Source of the DNA: Podaxis mareebaensis
Taxonomy: Eukaryota > Basidiomycota > Agaricomycetes > Agaricales > Agaricaceae
Direction of reading: 5' to 3'
Length of the DNA: 64,000 nt
NCBI GenBank assembly: GCA_018524725.1
Contig: JAEUWP010000610.1
Location: 1-64,000, forward strand
This document shows positions 1 to 11,849 of this stretch, one piece after another; the stretch's first letter is position 1, and the number at the start of each line of letters is the position of its first letter. Made by a program: the position numbers and the translations under genes. Below the pieces are notes generated by a model that saw nothing but the letters and a program-made list of their open reading frames with translations, ran no database searches and was not told the DNA's origin.

Positions 1-90
1 AGGCGACAGAGGGAAGAAGAGAGGCGACAGAGGGAAGAAGAGAGGCGACAGAGGGAAGAAGAGAGGCGACAGAGGGAGGAAGTACAGAGA
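1..90 (+). repeat. 21-bp tandem repeat (about 4 copies) inside the coiled-coil coding frame
   Basis: The unit aggcgacagagggaagaaga plus g repeats four times from base 1, with decay in the last copy. The period is a multiple of three and equals one heptad, so copy-number change would lengthen or shorten the helix without a frameshift. It probably continues to the left of the window. Confidence 0.85.
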
Positions 91-183
91 CGAGCGGAGG
101 AAGAAAGGCGGAAGAGAGAGGAGCTTGAGAGACAGATAGCAGAACTTCAGTGTCGACTCGCGGAACATGAGCAGGCTAAGTAG
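1..183 (+). CDS. 3' end of a charged coiled-coil protein (partial, runs off the left edge)
   Basis: Frame 1 is open from the first base to a TAG at 181-183. The first ~85 bases are four near-exact copies of a 21-bp unit that encodes the heptad RRQREEE; the code then continues in Arg/Glu-rich sequence and ends with a leucine-containing helix (ERQIAELQCRLAEHEQAK). The length and composition fit the C-terminal end of a long single alpha-helix or coiled coil. The rest of the gene lies outside the window, so no family can be assigned. It could also be the end of a low-complexity ORF that is not expressed, but the clean frame and the non-repetitive helical end argue for a real gene. Confidence 0.6.
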   Translation, partial: RRQREEERRQREEERRQREEERRQREEVQRRAEEERRKREELERQIAELQCRLAEHEQAK

Positions 184-3100
184 CGTTCGCCAGGGAGTAA
201 GTCCGGATGCAGTCAATCCCCAGGTTGATGAGTTGGGGTGATCTCCGTCAACCCCCCCTTTTGGCCATGTACATGTTATTTTATAACGCTAGAATTTTCG
301 TCAACGCCAAATGGAGAACATGTTATGTATACCAGATTTCTGTGTCCTTTGGCATGGCGACGGCCTTTCACCAGTGCCAGACTATTCGGAACTCCTAAGG
401 AACAGAGATTGAATATCGAGGTGGGTGCTGTAAGTGTGTACCAGATATCCGTTGTTTCCCTCGTTGCGACTGTAAATGGCAACATAGATGTTAAATAAAT
501 GTCATAACTACAATGGTGCAAAGAGTTGTGTCGTTCTCAGATGTTGAACAAACCCCGGGGGTCCATGTGATGTCATGACTTACGACGACAATCTACTCGA
601 GATCTATAAGCCGCAGGAAACTAGTATTTACTGAGACGTCCACAGTGCCTTCCCTGCAAACACCAACATTATCAACTACCAAGAAATCCGAGGATAGCAG
701 TAACAAACAACCGTTACTGCGGGGCCACGGCAATAATTTGCTACAACAGACTAAATGCAGAGCGATTGAACGGGTGAGAACTTAGACCACGACCCATACC
801 GCCCACTCGAAAACCTCGGGCCTCAATACTCAGGCATTCCTCGGAGGATAGGCTCACTAGCTCCCTTCTAACGGGTCCACTTTTAAGAGCAATCCATTTT
901 GTTTGTCACCTTAGTCCGTACTTTATCATCGTGAGGTTTTTGCATCAGCTATTTTGCAGGCAACCCAAACCTACCGTTTCCTTTAGCAACGTCACCTTGC
1001 TTCAGATACACAGCTCTGGGTCGTGGCGACCTGCAGGCTGACGCCGAGCGACCGCGTTCGTACCTCCCACTTCAAGGAGCCAAATGGGCCGAAGAACGTG
1101 CCATTCGGGGAGCTGCGTCCAATCCCCCGGACTCGGGAAATCTCCTATCCGATTTGCTATGAAAATATCTACCTGTCATTCGTGTTCCCTGGAAGACTGT
1201 TGATTGCAGGGCCGAGGCTCTTGATGAAGGCTATCAGAGAATGGCTCAAGATCTTCGGGCTGAAGGCTTTCGAGAAAGGTTTAGGTCCGGGAGACGGTGG
1301 CACAGCTAAGGAACCGGAAGCGAAGGCCTATGAAAGCGGTCGAAAATGACACCACCCGACTGATTATTTTTCTCGCAAATAGCGGTCGCCTTGCAGTCCC
1401 TTCTCCTTTGGATTACCATAAACCGTACTGAGCCGCAACTTAAAGTGACATCGAATTTCTGTATATCAAAAATATACGGTCCCGGTCAATTCAATTGACA
1501 CTTGCGGGGATGTCGAGAGTTTTCGGCTTAAGAAGTTCAACATGACTCGGCAAGCCCTTACTCGCTCTACCTCTTTCGCAATGGCCTGCGTACGGAAGCC
1601 CAGGAGGACATGGTCTACCTTCGGTGACGGAATCGCAGATCTGGCCCCACTTCTGAGAGATCAGGCGTTAATCATGTCACACTCCTCTTAATTTCGCCGA
1701 TGAATGGAGTAGTATTCGGCGCAGATATGTTGCCTCAGTTACACAAGCACAAATAGAATTGACAGTTGGGCAATGCTGCACGACGTTGTTCGGAGAGCAG
1801 ACTGTTGGTCACCATCTAGGAGATCTTCAACATGTTCTGACCAGTCCGAGCCTTGAAACTTGAGGTCTGAGTGGCGAATTTTCTCTTCACAACCAGATTA
1901 GGAAAGCCCGGTTTGTGCATACGATGGTGTTCCTTTTCGAGGCACCCAAGATTTACCTCCTTCATCCGGTTCTGTTTCGGTACACGGCTGGAGCAAAAAA
2001 CGACAGTATACACTAGGTTGGGTATCACGAAGTTGAACATTGAGCTCGGGAATATGCTTTAGGATCAGTGAGACATATTGTTTTATTATCGTCAGGAATA
2101 CTTAGATAACTATGGAAACCTGACCACAGGTAGGATGGAAATATGCAAAATCAAGCATATCTTGGGGATCATCTAATCACCCTGATTCATGCGAGCTCAT
2201 TGTGTAGACAATTTGGGAACGGTATTTAACAGACAATGGCCTGTGCCCGCGCGGGAAGTGGGCCCATGTTAATGCAGATTATTGCTACTTAGTACAAAGT
2301 AGAGTACTGAGTGCTGAGCGCTGAATCTTCTGCCACTGGCTGGTGTCGACGGCCAGATTTTCGAGGATACCAGAGGTCTGGTCACTACTAAACAGTCACG
2401 GAGTTCCAAGACCCCAGATACAAGCCATGTAAGGCTAGTTAGTGACGAAAGTTAGACCATGTCCTCCTGTGCTTCGTACTGCGCCCAATAATGATCAACA
2501 GGGCCTATTTGCGATTTTGCACATACAGCACGAGCAGACCCTTAAGGCCCCTCTCCAGGCACATACGACTTGTGACAAATAAATTAAGTATCTAGCTTCA
2601 CGCTCCTGTACTTACGTATCATTTGAACGAGTCTTCGGACCACGCCAATACCGCATGTAACATTCTGGTTCGTGCTGTGAGCCTAATGGTGCAACCCAAA
2701 GGTCGATTCTGTCCTTGGCTTCCAAAAGCGTGATACAGTTTGTTGCAATCCCAATCTTCCCAGTAAGAAGCAAGCCGTATTTCGTCCCATGGTGACATTA
2801 TTAGCACCTAATGAACTCTTTCCTCCTTCCGCCAGGTATACCCGCCCTAACACCTTCTGTCATTGAGATTCCCGAGTATCAACTCAGCGGGCCTACTTGA
2901 CGCTGATGTATCCATGTACGTTGGGACTGATTTCAAGCATATGTAGTTCACTTAGATACGTGAATGGTGACAATACGGGGAAACTAAAGCTGGCTGACGG
3001 ACCGGGGACATACCTAGGGTGAAGTATGGCTCGGCGTGTCTCATAACCTATTCACGCAACTCTAAAGCTTCAAACTCTAAAGTCCAGGAGTGCTTTCGCG

Positions 3101-3794
3101 ACCGAGGTTACAGCGACCCGTACGGAGTTCAAGCAACGTGTGATTAATGATTGATGATTGACAGCCAGGTGACATGGTTACAGTACTTGTGGTCACCATT
3201 TGGCCATTTGTTATACCAAAACATGATTAGCGCACCCCTTGCCAGCTTTCGCAGTGAAATGCAGCGTCTTTTGCTCAGGCTCTCTTCAACTTCTGCGGAC
3301 TGGAGATGAATTGGACATCGAACTGTGGAATGCCCTTCGAATTCGTTTAATTCGCCCAATACAAAGGATACCGGGTTCTTTACCTCATTGGTTGTTAGCT
3401 ACTATCCGGTTACCCAACGACCAAGTTCGAACACCATGCCGGATGGCTTCGCAAGCCGCTTACCCACCTGGCCCCGGCGTTCTGTTGGGTGCCCCTGACT
3501 ATTCGACCCTTCATTCTTGTCTCTCAAATCTTCCCAGCCCTTGACCCCATCCCGTCCACCCTTGCCCATCTGCTTCACCACTTGGCCTCACTCCAATGAC
3601 TGATGCACCTTGCCATATACAAAAAGCAGGCGAATAGCATCCCCTTCCGGCGTGTTCTACTTTTGCTTTTCTTCTTACACCATCACACCGCGGCCGGGAT
3701 TTTCATCTATCTCAACCTACGCTCAGTTCGATTGAAAACCTAGACGCCCCCCACAGCTTATTCTTTCCCATTGGCGTAAAAGAGGGTCCATATC
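184..3794. other. Intergenic stretch, no supportable gene
   Basis: Only short open frames (under 110 codons) on both strands, with no recognisable domain, no consistent splice chain and no repeats that I could pair. The longest, 1023-1349 (+), encodes a 108-residue basic sequence that resembles nothing I know. The last ~250 bases before 3795 are pyrimidine-rich, as expected of a fungal promoter and 5' leader. Confidence 0.5.
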
Positions 3795-5941
3795 ATGACA
3801 ATACCATCTGGCATTTCGCTTGGTTCCCCAACTCGCGAGCCTTGCGAGCCTCTACCCCTGGCCATTGGAGTACCGGCAAACGAGATGCCAGCCCCGAGCG
3901 AGAGAAAGGGAGAAGATCCCGCCGTCGTCAATGCCAAGATTGAAGCCCAGCTGAAGCGCGATACCGAAACCTTCAAACGGGAGGAATCTCGCGTGCTAAA
4001 GTTGTTGTTACTAGGCCAAGCTGGAAGTGGTGCGTGCTCCCCATACGCAAAATGCTGTCCATCTTGGTGTTATGTTCACACATTGGATCCAAATCAGGAA
4101 AGTCTACGACGCTAAAGAGTACGCACTGAATTGTCTGCTCCTCTTTTCCTCTTACTCATTTACATGGACAGACTTTAGGATGAGATATGCGCGAGGCGAA
4201 TGGGAACGAGAACGCCTCGGGTGGCGCGCTATTATCCAGCTCAACATAGTGCGACAAGTCCTTGCTATCATCCAAATCATCGAGTCGGAATATGACAAAA
4301 CTAGTTTCACTGGCACCCCCCGAGACGAGCGAGCTGTGGTAGACATAATGCACACTCGGATCTCTGATTCGGGGCAGGTGGCGTCCCGCCCCGCATCTCG
4401 ATCGCAGCCTGACGCGAATATTGGCGTACAGCGGTCCCGTTTCACTGAGAAACACCAGCAACTTGTTACCTGGCTTGGACCACGATTATCCAAGGTAGAG
4501 CAAGAGCTGAAGGGCCGCCTCACCCCGCACGAGATCTATTATTCTGCTATAGCCACACCTCTGGTCTCAGCAACGCCGTTCGAGCCCGGCGAAAAAATGG
4601 ACGACGACCTGCTGGTCCGCAAGAAAGTTATTGAATATTCAGTTAGATCGTGGAGGGACGTCCTGGATGCTGCACCGAAACCACCCTCACCGTCCTCGAG
4701 CTCAACTGTCACGGCCAAGTCGCCCCCGCCTATGGTTGATTATGTGGACGCGCCAACCCAGACAATAGCAGATCTGAGGGAGGGCATCAAGGCACTCTGG
4801 ATGGATAAGGACGTACGGGCTGCGGTGAAGCAGCAACGGTCGGAGATTCCAGACTCCGTTGGGATGTAAGTGCTGCATTTTCCTCTCTTGCTCTCTGTAG
4901 CTAAGTTACTTGGCAGTGACTCGGATGGAGAATCTCCCTTTCTAGACGACATAGACAGAATTGCTCGGACAGACTATGAAGTTAGTGATTACGACATTGT
5001 CCGAGCACGCTTGAAAACGGTGGGAATACAAGAGTACAAATTCACGCTTGATACTGGTGCGTCTGGTTTATCTCTAATGTTAACGCATGCAACCAACTTA
5101 ACGCCCTATTTCCAGGTGCTCCAATTATCAGTGGTGGTAAGAAATGGTCTTGGAGGATATACGACGTGGGTGGATGTCGAACAATGGTAGGTCCATGGCT
5201 GGGTATATGGCGACCTTCGGCTAACTATGATCATGACAGCGCAAGGCCTGGTTGCCCTATTTCGACAATGTTCAAGTTATTATTTTCCGTACGTACATTT
5301 CACTTTGGCAGTGCTTTCTGTAGCTCGAGCGACCTTCGCCAAGCACACACATTCCCCTAGCCTGAAACATTTCACACTCAACTTTCAGGGTGGACTGACA
5401 TATCCGGATTTTCTCCTAGTGGCTCCTGTTTCAGTATTTGACGAGCGCCTCGAAGAAGACCCCCGAGTGAATCGGCTGGAGGATTCGGTTGTCCTTTGGT
5501 CTTGCATCTGTGAGACCCCGTTACTCGCGAACACACAGCTCATCTTGTTCCTGAACAAGTGCGACTTGTTGCAAAGAAAGCTTAACAGAGGAGTGAAGGT
5601 CGTCGATTATCTCTCCAGCTATGGCAAAAGGTCGAATGATCCTAAAAGTGTCATCAAGTGTGCGTGGTTTTGATGTCCCTGTGTAACCGCGATGAACGGC
5701 TGACTCTCGGAACCGAAGATATGAGAGAGAAATTCAAAACGATTCATCGGGAGAAGAGTCCTACAGAACGAACATTGTGTATTTATCCGACAACGGTGAC
5801 CGACACCACATCTACTGCGATAACCCTGGAGGCGGGTGCGTCTTTCATTCCCAAGCCGTATCCTGGAAACAACTCCTCATAACCGATTTAGTTCGCGATA
5901 ATGTTGTACGACGGCACCTAGCTACCAGCCAATTTATGTGA
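3795..5941 (+). CDS. Heterotrimeric G-protein alpha subunit, expanded basidiomycete type
   Basis: Nine exons (about 3795-4029, 4098-4118, 4172-4865, 4917-5056, 5116-5186, 5240-5288, 5420-5659, 5719-5835, 5892-5941) give a 538-residue protein. GTPase signatures appear in order: P-loop GQAGSGKSTTLK split by introns 1 and 2, helical-domain start WRAIIQLN, switch I RARLKTVGI (Arg and Thr kept), switch II DVGGC, guanine-specificity NKCD, and a TVTDT element where most have TCATDT. The usual length is about 355 residues; the excess is mainly an insertion of roughly 150 residues in the helical domain (Ser/Pro-rich near the middle). The N-terminus MTIPS lacks the Gly2 myristoylation site and there is no C-terminal ADP-ribosylation Cys. 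The catalytic Gln of switch II is replaced by Cys, so GTP hydrolysis is probably weak. Known family: membrane-linked signalling with GPCRs; which receptor is unknown. Identity is very sure, exact exon 3/4 joint less so. Confidence 0.93.
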
Positions 5942-8360
5942 TTACCGGACCACAATATTCCGGGCAGTTTGTACCTAAACTCACATTCATCCTCCCTGCT
6001 TGTTTGATTAAGTGTATTTCAAGGCCCTAATGGAATATCATATACTGGCGTCATTATGTATTCCTACATCCAGCCTGACCAGCTCCAGTGATCTAATCAA
6101 AGATTAACATCAATGATCGCTGTAGCGTTGGGCCTTCAGGATCTGAGCCGTACTACTTCCATCGATGTCGCCCATCTCGATTTGCCTACGAATTTCAGTT
6201 CCCTTTTGTATCTGTTAACTATAACACTTAGGCCAGGTTGGCATGTAATTTCACAGACGCGAATCCACTCATACGTTTAAATGGCCAAGTAAAAGTCCCT
6301 AGTTTTTGATTAGCGACCCACACCCGCGATGTAATTCTGCCGAGTCCATCCTCACTCTCACATCCACCTTCGCACTATTTCCATTGAGTATATGTTCTCC
6401 ACCATCGGTCCCTGCCGATGACAGCAATGTCAGTAACAAGGGCCCCACCGTGGCGACGCATCAGTAACGTGGACTTAGCTTCAAACGACAGGAGACGGGT
6501 GAACAAACCCACAACAACGCACGCTAAACTCACATAAATCACACACAAAGAGTTTTACGAGGGGCTGTTACCTGGTATACCGGTCTCGAAGCAAGACCGA
6601 GCTACACCATGGGGGTAATTCTGAGGTGAGTGATGGAGAGAAAGAGCAGAGGTGCAGTTTGAGCTTGGACAAGGTACGATAACGTATTGGTGCTGTCGAA
6701 TAAACAGCTCCGGTGGTGCTCGCGAAGTGATTGGTAATCCAGAGCTTTTGACTTGACTCCGGTATAGTAGCTTCAAGGTTTACACTTGAGGCTTGACACC
6801 CGAAGCTATTCTTAGGTTTGAGCATGTCATAGCATTTGCTGCCTGCCGGGGATGTTGTTTCGTGAATCGTGTCGATGCTATTTCCGTGTTTCTTCTAAGG
6901 CCGCTTTTGAGCGTAAAGCTACTCACTCTAAGGCTACTCACAACATAGTGGATGTACCGTCCAGGGCGCAACAAATGATAGGGCAAGTGATGGACAATAC
7001 GCCGCAATATAGCCTGTCATAAGTCACTTTTGAGGGCGTACATAGAGCTAGGTCAGTGTCAATTTCAAGCTTTATGTCGTATATAGTCTTCATTACTCAC
7101 ATATGAACAGATGGAGCTGATACGAGCTTGGCTATATTTCGGATTGCTCCCGATAGTGGCTCCCATACCAATTACATACTACGCGGTGCGGTGCTCTTCC
7201 GCATCTCTGGTGCATCTATGCCCTGTATGGGACCCTGATGAATACCCAGTTCAATTCATACGGCGCTTATGTGCGGCCATGACGACGGCCGTGGAGCTGA
7301 TTCCGAATCGACGCCTTGACATTGGATGGACGCAATGCAAGCGATTTTATTGGTATTGCCGTGTGTGGATCGTTACTCACCAACGCCAAAACACAACATT
7401 TCGCTAGTTGGATTTTTCGCCGTCGAGGTGAAAAAAAAGTTGTACAACTTGCCAGATTCAATTTCGACGATAGACAAAGAGTGCGGATCATTCGTGTTGT
7501 CGAGGCTTCACTTTAGAATGATTGGCACGCATGTTGTGATGGACGGTTTTTCCAGGTGTCGGAAGTTGCCTGGCACATGTACCCAGGCGCTTGGTTTAGC
7601 TTTGGTTTAGAGAGTACGGATATTTTATGGAGGAATCGTGATTGGTTAAAGCTGCTTCTAGTCAAACTAGCTTTGACCCATGCCTCGCGACGTTCTCGCC
7701 CACATGACAAGCGGAATTCCTCCTTCTCGTTTCCCACAGCCGTATGCAACCCCCATGCCTCCACTCCACTAGGTGAGGTCGCAGTGGCTGGGCAAGACAT
7801 GAGGATATTCAATGCAACTCAACCGCGGCCAAGATGTTCTTCATCGCGCGATTCGGCCGTCCCGGAAGCCCGCCACAGGTGCGACTCGAAACCGTCTCGG
7901 ATATAGATCACAATTTATTGACTACTCCGAACCGGGGTTACTCCTGGGACTACCTGCCGTGGCTGTTGAATTTCCACTCCGCACTTGCCAAAAACGATAC
8001 ACTTTGATTCCAGCTGCTCTCCCAAGCGCCAAGCTTCGCCCCTGATATATATAACCACATAGATAATAAGATGGGAACCGTCCTGACGACAGATGATACT
8101 CGAGGGGCGAACCACCCATATGCTTCAAGCATCATCTGCATCATAATCTTCTACTTTCTTCGGCTCTCGAACTAAGACTACGTGTCAGCGCTCATTCCAC
8201 TCTAATTCCTTCCCCTTCATCTGCTCGACATCCTTCCCTGCATCCCTCTTTACGGCTACCCCTGGTCCCCCCCTTATACGAGGGCCCGTGCTCCCTTCTC
8301 AGAACTTTACACCGTCACCTTGTCTCACTTACCCCTCCGTCCCTTCACTGAGGCTCAGCG
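5942..8360. other. Intergenic stretch, no supportable gene
   Basis: Overlapping short frames occur between 7111 and 8045 on both strands but none shows a domain or a splice chain. Two frames at 7316-7610 have a somewhat protein-like look and could be a decayed gene, which I cannot prove. The final 200 bases before 8361 are rich in C and T, typical of the leader of a basidiomycete gene. Confidence 0.45.
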
Positions 8361-9800
8361 ATGGGATCGCTCACCAAAACCAAGGTTGTGTATGGCGTCA
8401 AAATTAGACGCGGAACGACGCAGCCCCCCATCTCAACCGACCGAACTGGACTCAAGGTTCAAGACATCCCCCCAGAGCTTTGTCATCTAACTGGCGATGC
8501 TCTTGCGACACCATTCCCCCCTATCGCGCTCGGAGGCTACATCAAGTACTACAGAACGCACTGCGGATACGATCAATCCCATGACACACAGAACGGCGAT
8601 CAGAAGACAGAACTGGATTGGGAGGTATCGGATAGCCTACGAGACGTCAAGCGGAAGAGGAGAGCGTCGTCTGCCAGTACACTGCTGGGGCCTTTGCTCT
8701 CGCATACGCCAAAGCCTTGGCCATCGAAAGAGACACCCCCGAAATCTCATTTGTTCCATACACGCGCCTGCTCATCACCAGAATACACATCTCCCCCGGT
8801 TTCGCCGACTCCACCCCCACTTTCACCACGATCCAAGCGTAAACAACTCCTGTCTATAATTCCTGAAGCTTCACGAGAAACGATGCGTTCCGAGTTGGAT
8901 GATTCGACGACATTACCCTCCACACCCCGAAAACCACGCGTTGTGTCCTATCCCCCTTCCACACCCACGCCAGTGAAATCAGCGTCGCTAAGCGCCTCTG
9001 CATTGACATTGTCACTTTCCGTCACGCCACCTACACGTTCTTCCTCGCTGGTCAAGTCAAATACCGTAAGATCGACAAACTGGATGCGGTTATCACCCGG
9101 TGGTTCACTACGGCGGAAGAAGCGACAACTACTGAGAACGCCGAGTGTCGAGAATGATTTCGCTAGGTGTGCGAAGGAACTATTAGGTCTCTCACTGAGC
9201 GGTGATAGCGCTTGTGCTATCTCCAGGGAGAACTCAAGCGGAAGCGAGGTGACGGAAGAGGAAAGTTTGTCGAGCCCGACTATGAGCGTGAGCACAGCTG
9301 TGACATCGTTAATGGAACCCTCATCCCTCCCTACTTCGCCTTCCTCACCTACGAAACCCGGAGACAATGATCAATCGCGCCCTGGCGATGATGGTGAAGG
9401 CGCCGCCCAAGTTGATGTAACTGTGAAGCCAGATCCCGCTGTGCCCTCTGCTCTCCCACACTCACAGATGGTATCCCATACCAAGTCTGAATCATCTCAA
9501 TCTACGGAGGTGGAGGACAACTCAGAGTCCGACTCGAATGCGAGCCCGACGATCAGTACGCCACCAACGAGTTTCAGCGGGTGTAGGTTGATCGAGGATG
9601 AGAAGATTCGGGAGTTCATATTTCTGGGAGAGCCTGATGGTGATGGTGATGAGGGGGGCCGAGATAGTTGGGCGTCATATGTAACGGCGAAGAGTTCACC
9701 TGAGTTGTTGCCTGTGGTGGAAGAAGCTGACGAGAACGCTGCGGAGGCTGAGGGTCTGAAGGAGTTGGCGGTCTTAGGTCAGGAGGTAGTAAGTGCTTAA
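8361..9800 (+). CDS. Ser/Thr/Pro-rich hypothetical protein, single exon
   Basis: An uninterrupted 479-codon frame starts at an ATG that follows a long CT-rich leader and ends in TAA at 9798-9800. Residues 1-75 look folded (KTKVVYGVKIRRG, then IPPELCHLTGDALATPFPPI, GGYIKYYRTHCGYD). From about residue 100 to 330 the protein is Ser/Thr/Pro-rich and probably disordered, with SP and TP dipeptides that suit phosphorylation; the last 130 residues are acidic (EPDGDGDEGGRDSW). A basic patch RRKKRQLLR lies near residue 255 and may serve as nuclear localisation signal. I do not recognise the family. No membrane segment or signal peptide is seen. The absence of introns is unusual beside its neighbours, yet the frame is too long and biased to be chance. 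Confidence 0.75.
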   Translation: MGSLTKTKVVYGVKIRRGTTQPPISTDRTGLKVQDIPPELCHLTGDALATPFPPIALGGYIKYYRTHCGYDQSHDTQNGDQKTELDWEVSDSLRDVKRKRRASSASTLLGPLLSHTPKPWPSKETPPKSHLFHTRACSSPEYTSPPVSPTPPPLSPRSKRKQLLSIIPEASRETMRSELDDSTTLPSTPRKPRVVSYPPSTPTPVKSASLSASALTLSLSVTPPTRSSSLVKSNTVRSTNWMRLSPGGSLRRKKRQLLRTPSVENDFARCAKELLGLSLSGDSACAISRENSSGSEVTEEESLSSPTMSVSTAVTSLMEPSSLPTSPSSPTKPGDNDQSRPGDDGEGAAQVDVTVKPDPAVPSALPHSQMVSHTKSESSQSTEVEDNSESDSNASPTISTPPTSFSGCRLIEDEKIREFIFLGEPDGDGDEGGRDSWASYVTAKSSPELLPVVEEADENAAEAEGLKELAVLGQEVVSA

Positions 9801-10195
9801 ACTTATCCTATTCAAAATGGGCATATCTCCCTTTTTCGATTTTCCGTTTGATTATTGTTTTACACTACGATCTTTCTACTTTATCACTCCTGTACAACAG
9901 CCAAGTACTTAGGCCTCGGGCCCAATTCCCTATGTTCGACTTCCTCGCTAGACAGTTTCCGTATCACGATTCTTCATGTTGTAATCATAGTTGTATGTGT
10001 GTACGCAATGTGCCCGTCACGACTTCTAGTTCCATGTTAATGCTATGCAAAATAAGTGGGTCGTGTGTACAAATGTGATAAAATCTTCCAAGAAAATAGA
10101 AAGAAAAAGGCCGACAGCGACAAAATCAATATAGTACTGTGCAAGATAGAAGAGTAGTTGTCTAACAAAACGACGAAAGCGTACAACGATCGCTA
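9801..10195. other. Convergent intergenic region with two 3' ends
   Basis: Lies between the stop of the upstream (+) gene and the stop of PPX1 (-). It is AT-rich with several AATAAA-like stretches (for example around 10080-10130) and presumably holds both polyadenylation regions. No gene seen. Confidence 0.5.
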
Positions 10196-11849
10196 CTACA
10201 CCTTGGCCTTCACAGTCGCTCCGTCGACCTGCGAAGACTTTCCGTTCGGAGTTTCCTCGGCAGAAGGCGGGGATTCGCCTTGGGTCAGGATATTCTTTAC
10301 GAGTGGCATAGTATACTTTCTCGTTGGCGTCGGGTCAGTTTGGTGGTAAACCTTCACCCTAACATTCTTGGGAAAAACACCATTCTTGTTTAACTCCAAC
10401 TGAGTATGTTTCCGGAGCCTGAGATTATCGTCCGCCTCCAGACGTGACCAAAGCCGTTCCGCGAGCTTCTCCACGTCAACCTTCTTGCCTTCCGCCGAAT
10501 AAGTTTCGGGGTCGTTATCGAAACCGGAGGGATCTACCACCATCCACACTTGTTCCCTCCGAGCTTTTCCCTTCTTCTCCTTCTCCTTCCCTTTTACAGA
10601 AGTCTCCTTGTCCTTCTTGTTGGGCTTCTCCTTGAACGATGTGATAGCGCCATGGATGTGCAAGCCACGTTCCTTCATCCAGCCTAGAATCTCGTTCTCC
10701 ACCGTACCTTCCCTGGCCCAGTTCTTAAGCTCGACTGGGATGGTGGACAGACCAACTCGGATCATGGGATTACCGGGTAGCCATTCGACACGATAGTCTT
10801 CCTCCTTGTAATCTCTTCGCAAGAGATCACGGGTGCTGAGATGCGCGAGGTCGGTCTTCTTGGCAGAGAGGGTAGCTGTGAGCTCTTTCATTGACTTCTC
10901 GTCATATACGGCATTTCCATTCGGTTTCGTGCCGGTACTGAGAGTGGAAAGAAGGGAGGGGGTGATGGTCTGGGAGTATGTGGAGAGGGGGATGAGGGTG
11001 GCTGCTGCATCTCGGTCGAGCTGGAGAGCTTTACCGCCAGGACGTAAACCGTCGGTATCGATCATAATACCGCAAAGGAGAAGAGTCGCGAGTTCGCGGG
11101 GTATATTGACAGTTGTTGGAAGCTTGTCGCCTGAGGGGAGGATACTGGTAGTGATGTGGGAGCAGCAGCTGCCACAGGGAAGGACGATACGAGGATGGGC
11201 GGTTTCTTTGTACAGCCCTTCATCCTCTCTGTGGTCTACAACGGCGACAACGCGATGTTCGGGATTGTTGTCGGTATAGCGCTTCTTAATTTTGTTGTGG
11301 TCTACGAGAGCGAATCGGTGAGATGGGAAGGGGGTGGTCGGGTTTTGAAGTTGGGGGATGTCGGAGAGGAAGAGAAGTTGGTCTCGTGGCTTAATTATAC
11401 CGGCTAGTTTGAGCGCGTGGATATTCTCCGCGCGTAGTTCGAGGTCGTCCCGTTCAATAGGGATCAGTGCCACCGTAGGTCGCTTGTGAACCTCCGATTC
11501 AACCCAAGCATAAGCAATAGAACTTGCTAGTGTGTCCAGATCTGTGGGGGTTTGGACGGAGGGTGTGAGATTAATTTAGAAACAGAATTCAGAAAGTAAA
11601 TTTACCACCAGCCTCGTTACCCATCACAACGGTCCACTCGCCTCCTCTTTTTTCGTTGATTGCCTTGAGGTATTCCTGTTTGGTGGCGGACAGAAACTCT
11701 GCCAGAGTCGCAGTGGAATCTGTTGGGCCATTTCTTTGATTCTTGCCCAGCTTGAAGGCAACGGACAGTCTACGAAGAGTGTTGGCCATAGTCAAGGACT
11801 GGGATCGTATGGTATTGAAGCGGACTCTTATAAACTGAAGACGACTCAT
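10196..11849 (-). CDS. PPX1: Exopolyphosphatase, DHH phosphoesterase family (PPX1-like)
   Basis: Two exons, 11606-11849 and 10196-11541, separated by one 64-nt intron that splits the first DHH-family motif; joined it reads GNEAGDLDTLASSIAYAW, the metal-binding motif I. Next come FALVDHNKIKK and VVAVVDHREDEGLY (motifs with Asp and His that bind the two Mn/Mg ions), then GSCCSHITTSIL, followed by a C-terminal DHHA2 domain. Known role: removes terminal phosphates from linear polyphosphate chains in cytosol and mitochondria. The full frame gives 529 residues against about 400 in yeast; a second ATG 20 codons in (MANTLRRLS) would give 509. The first ATG adds MSRLQFIRVRFNTIRSQS, a basic stretch that could target the mitochondrion. 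An insertion rich in Lys/Glu (residues about 370-395) explains part of the extra length. Confidence 0.93.

Noticed and set aside
1023..1349. 108-codon plus frame as a gene
   Set aside because: No recognisable domain, no leader or splice context, and composition like the surrounding non-coding DNA.
4152..4523. 123- and 101-codon frames on the minus strand within the Galpha gene
   Set aside because: They are antisense shadows of exon 3, whose identity as Galpha is certain.
7111..8144. Cluster of overlapping frames on both strands
   Set aside because: Heavily overlapping frames without domains or consistent joints; treated as chance or an unprovable relic.
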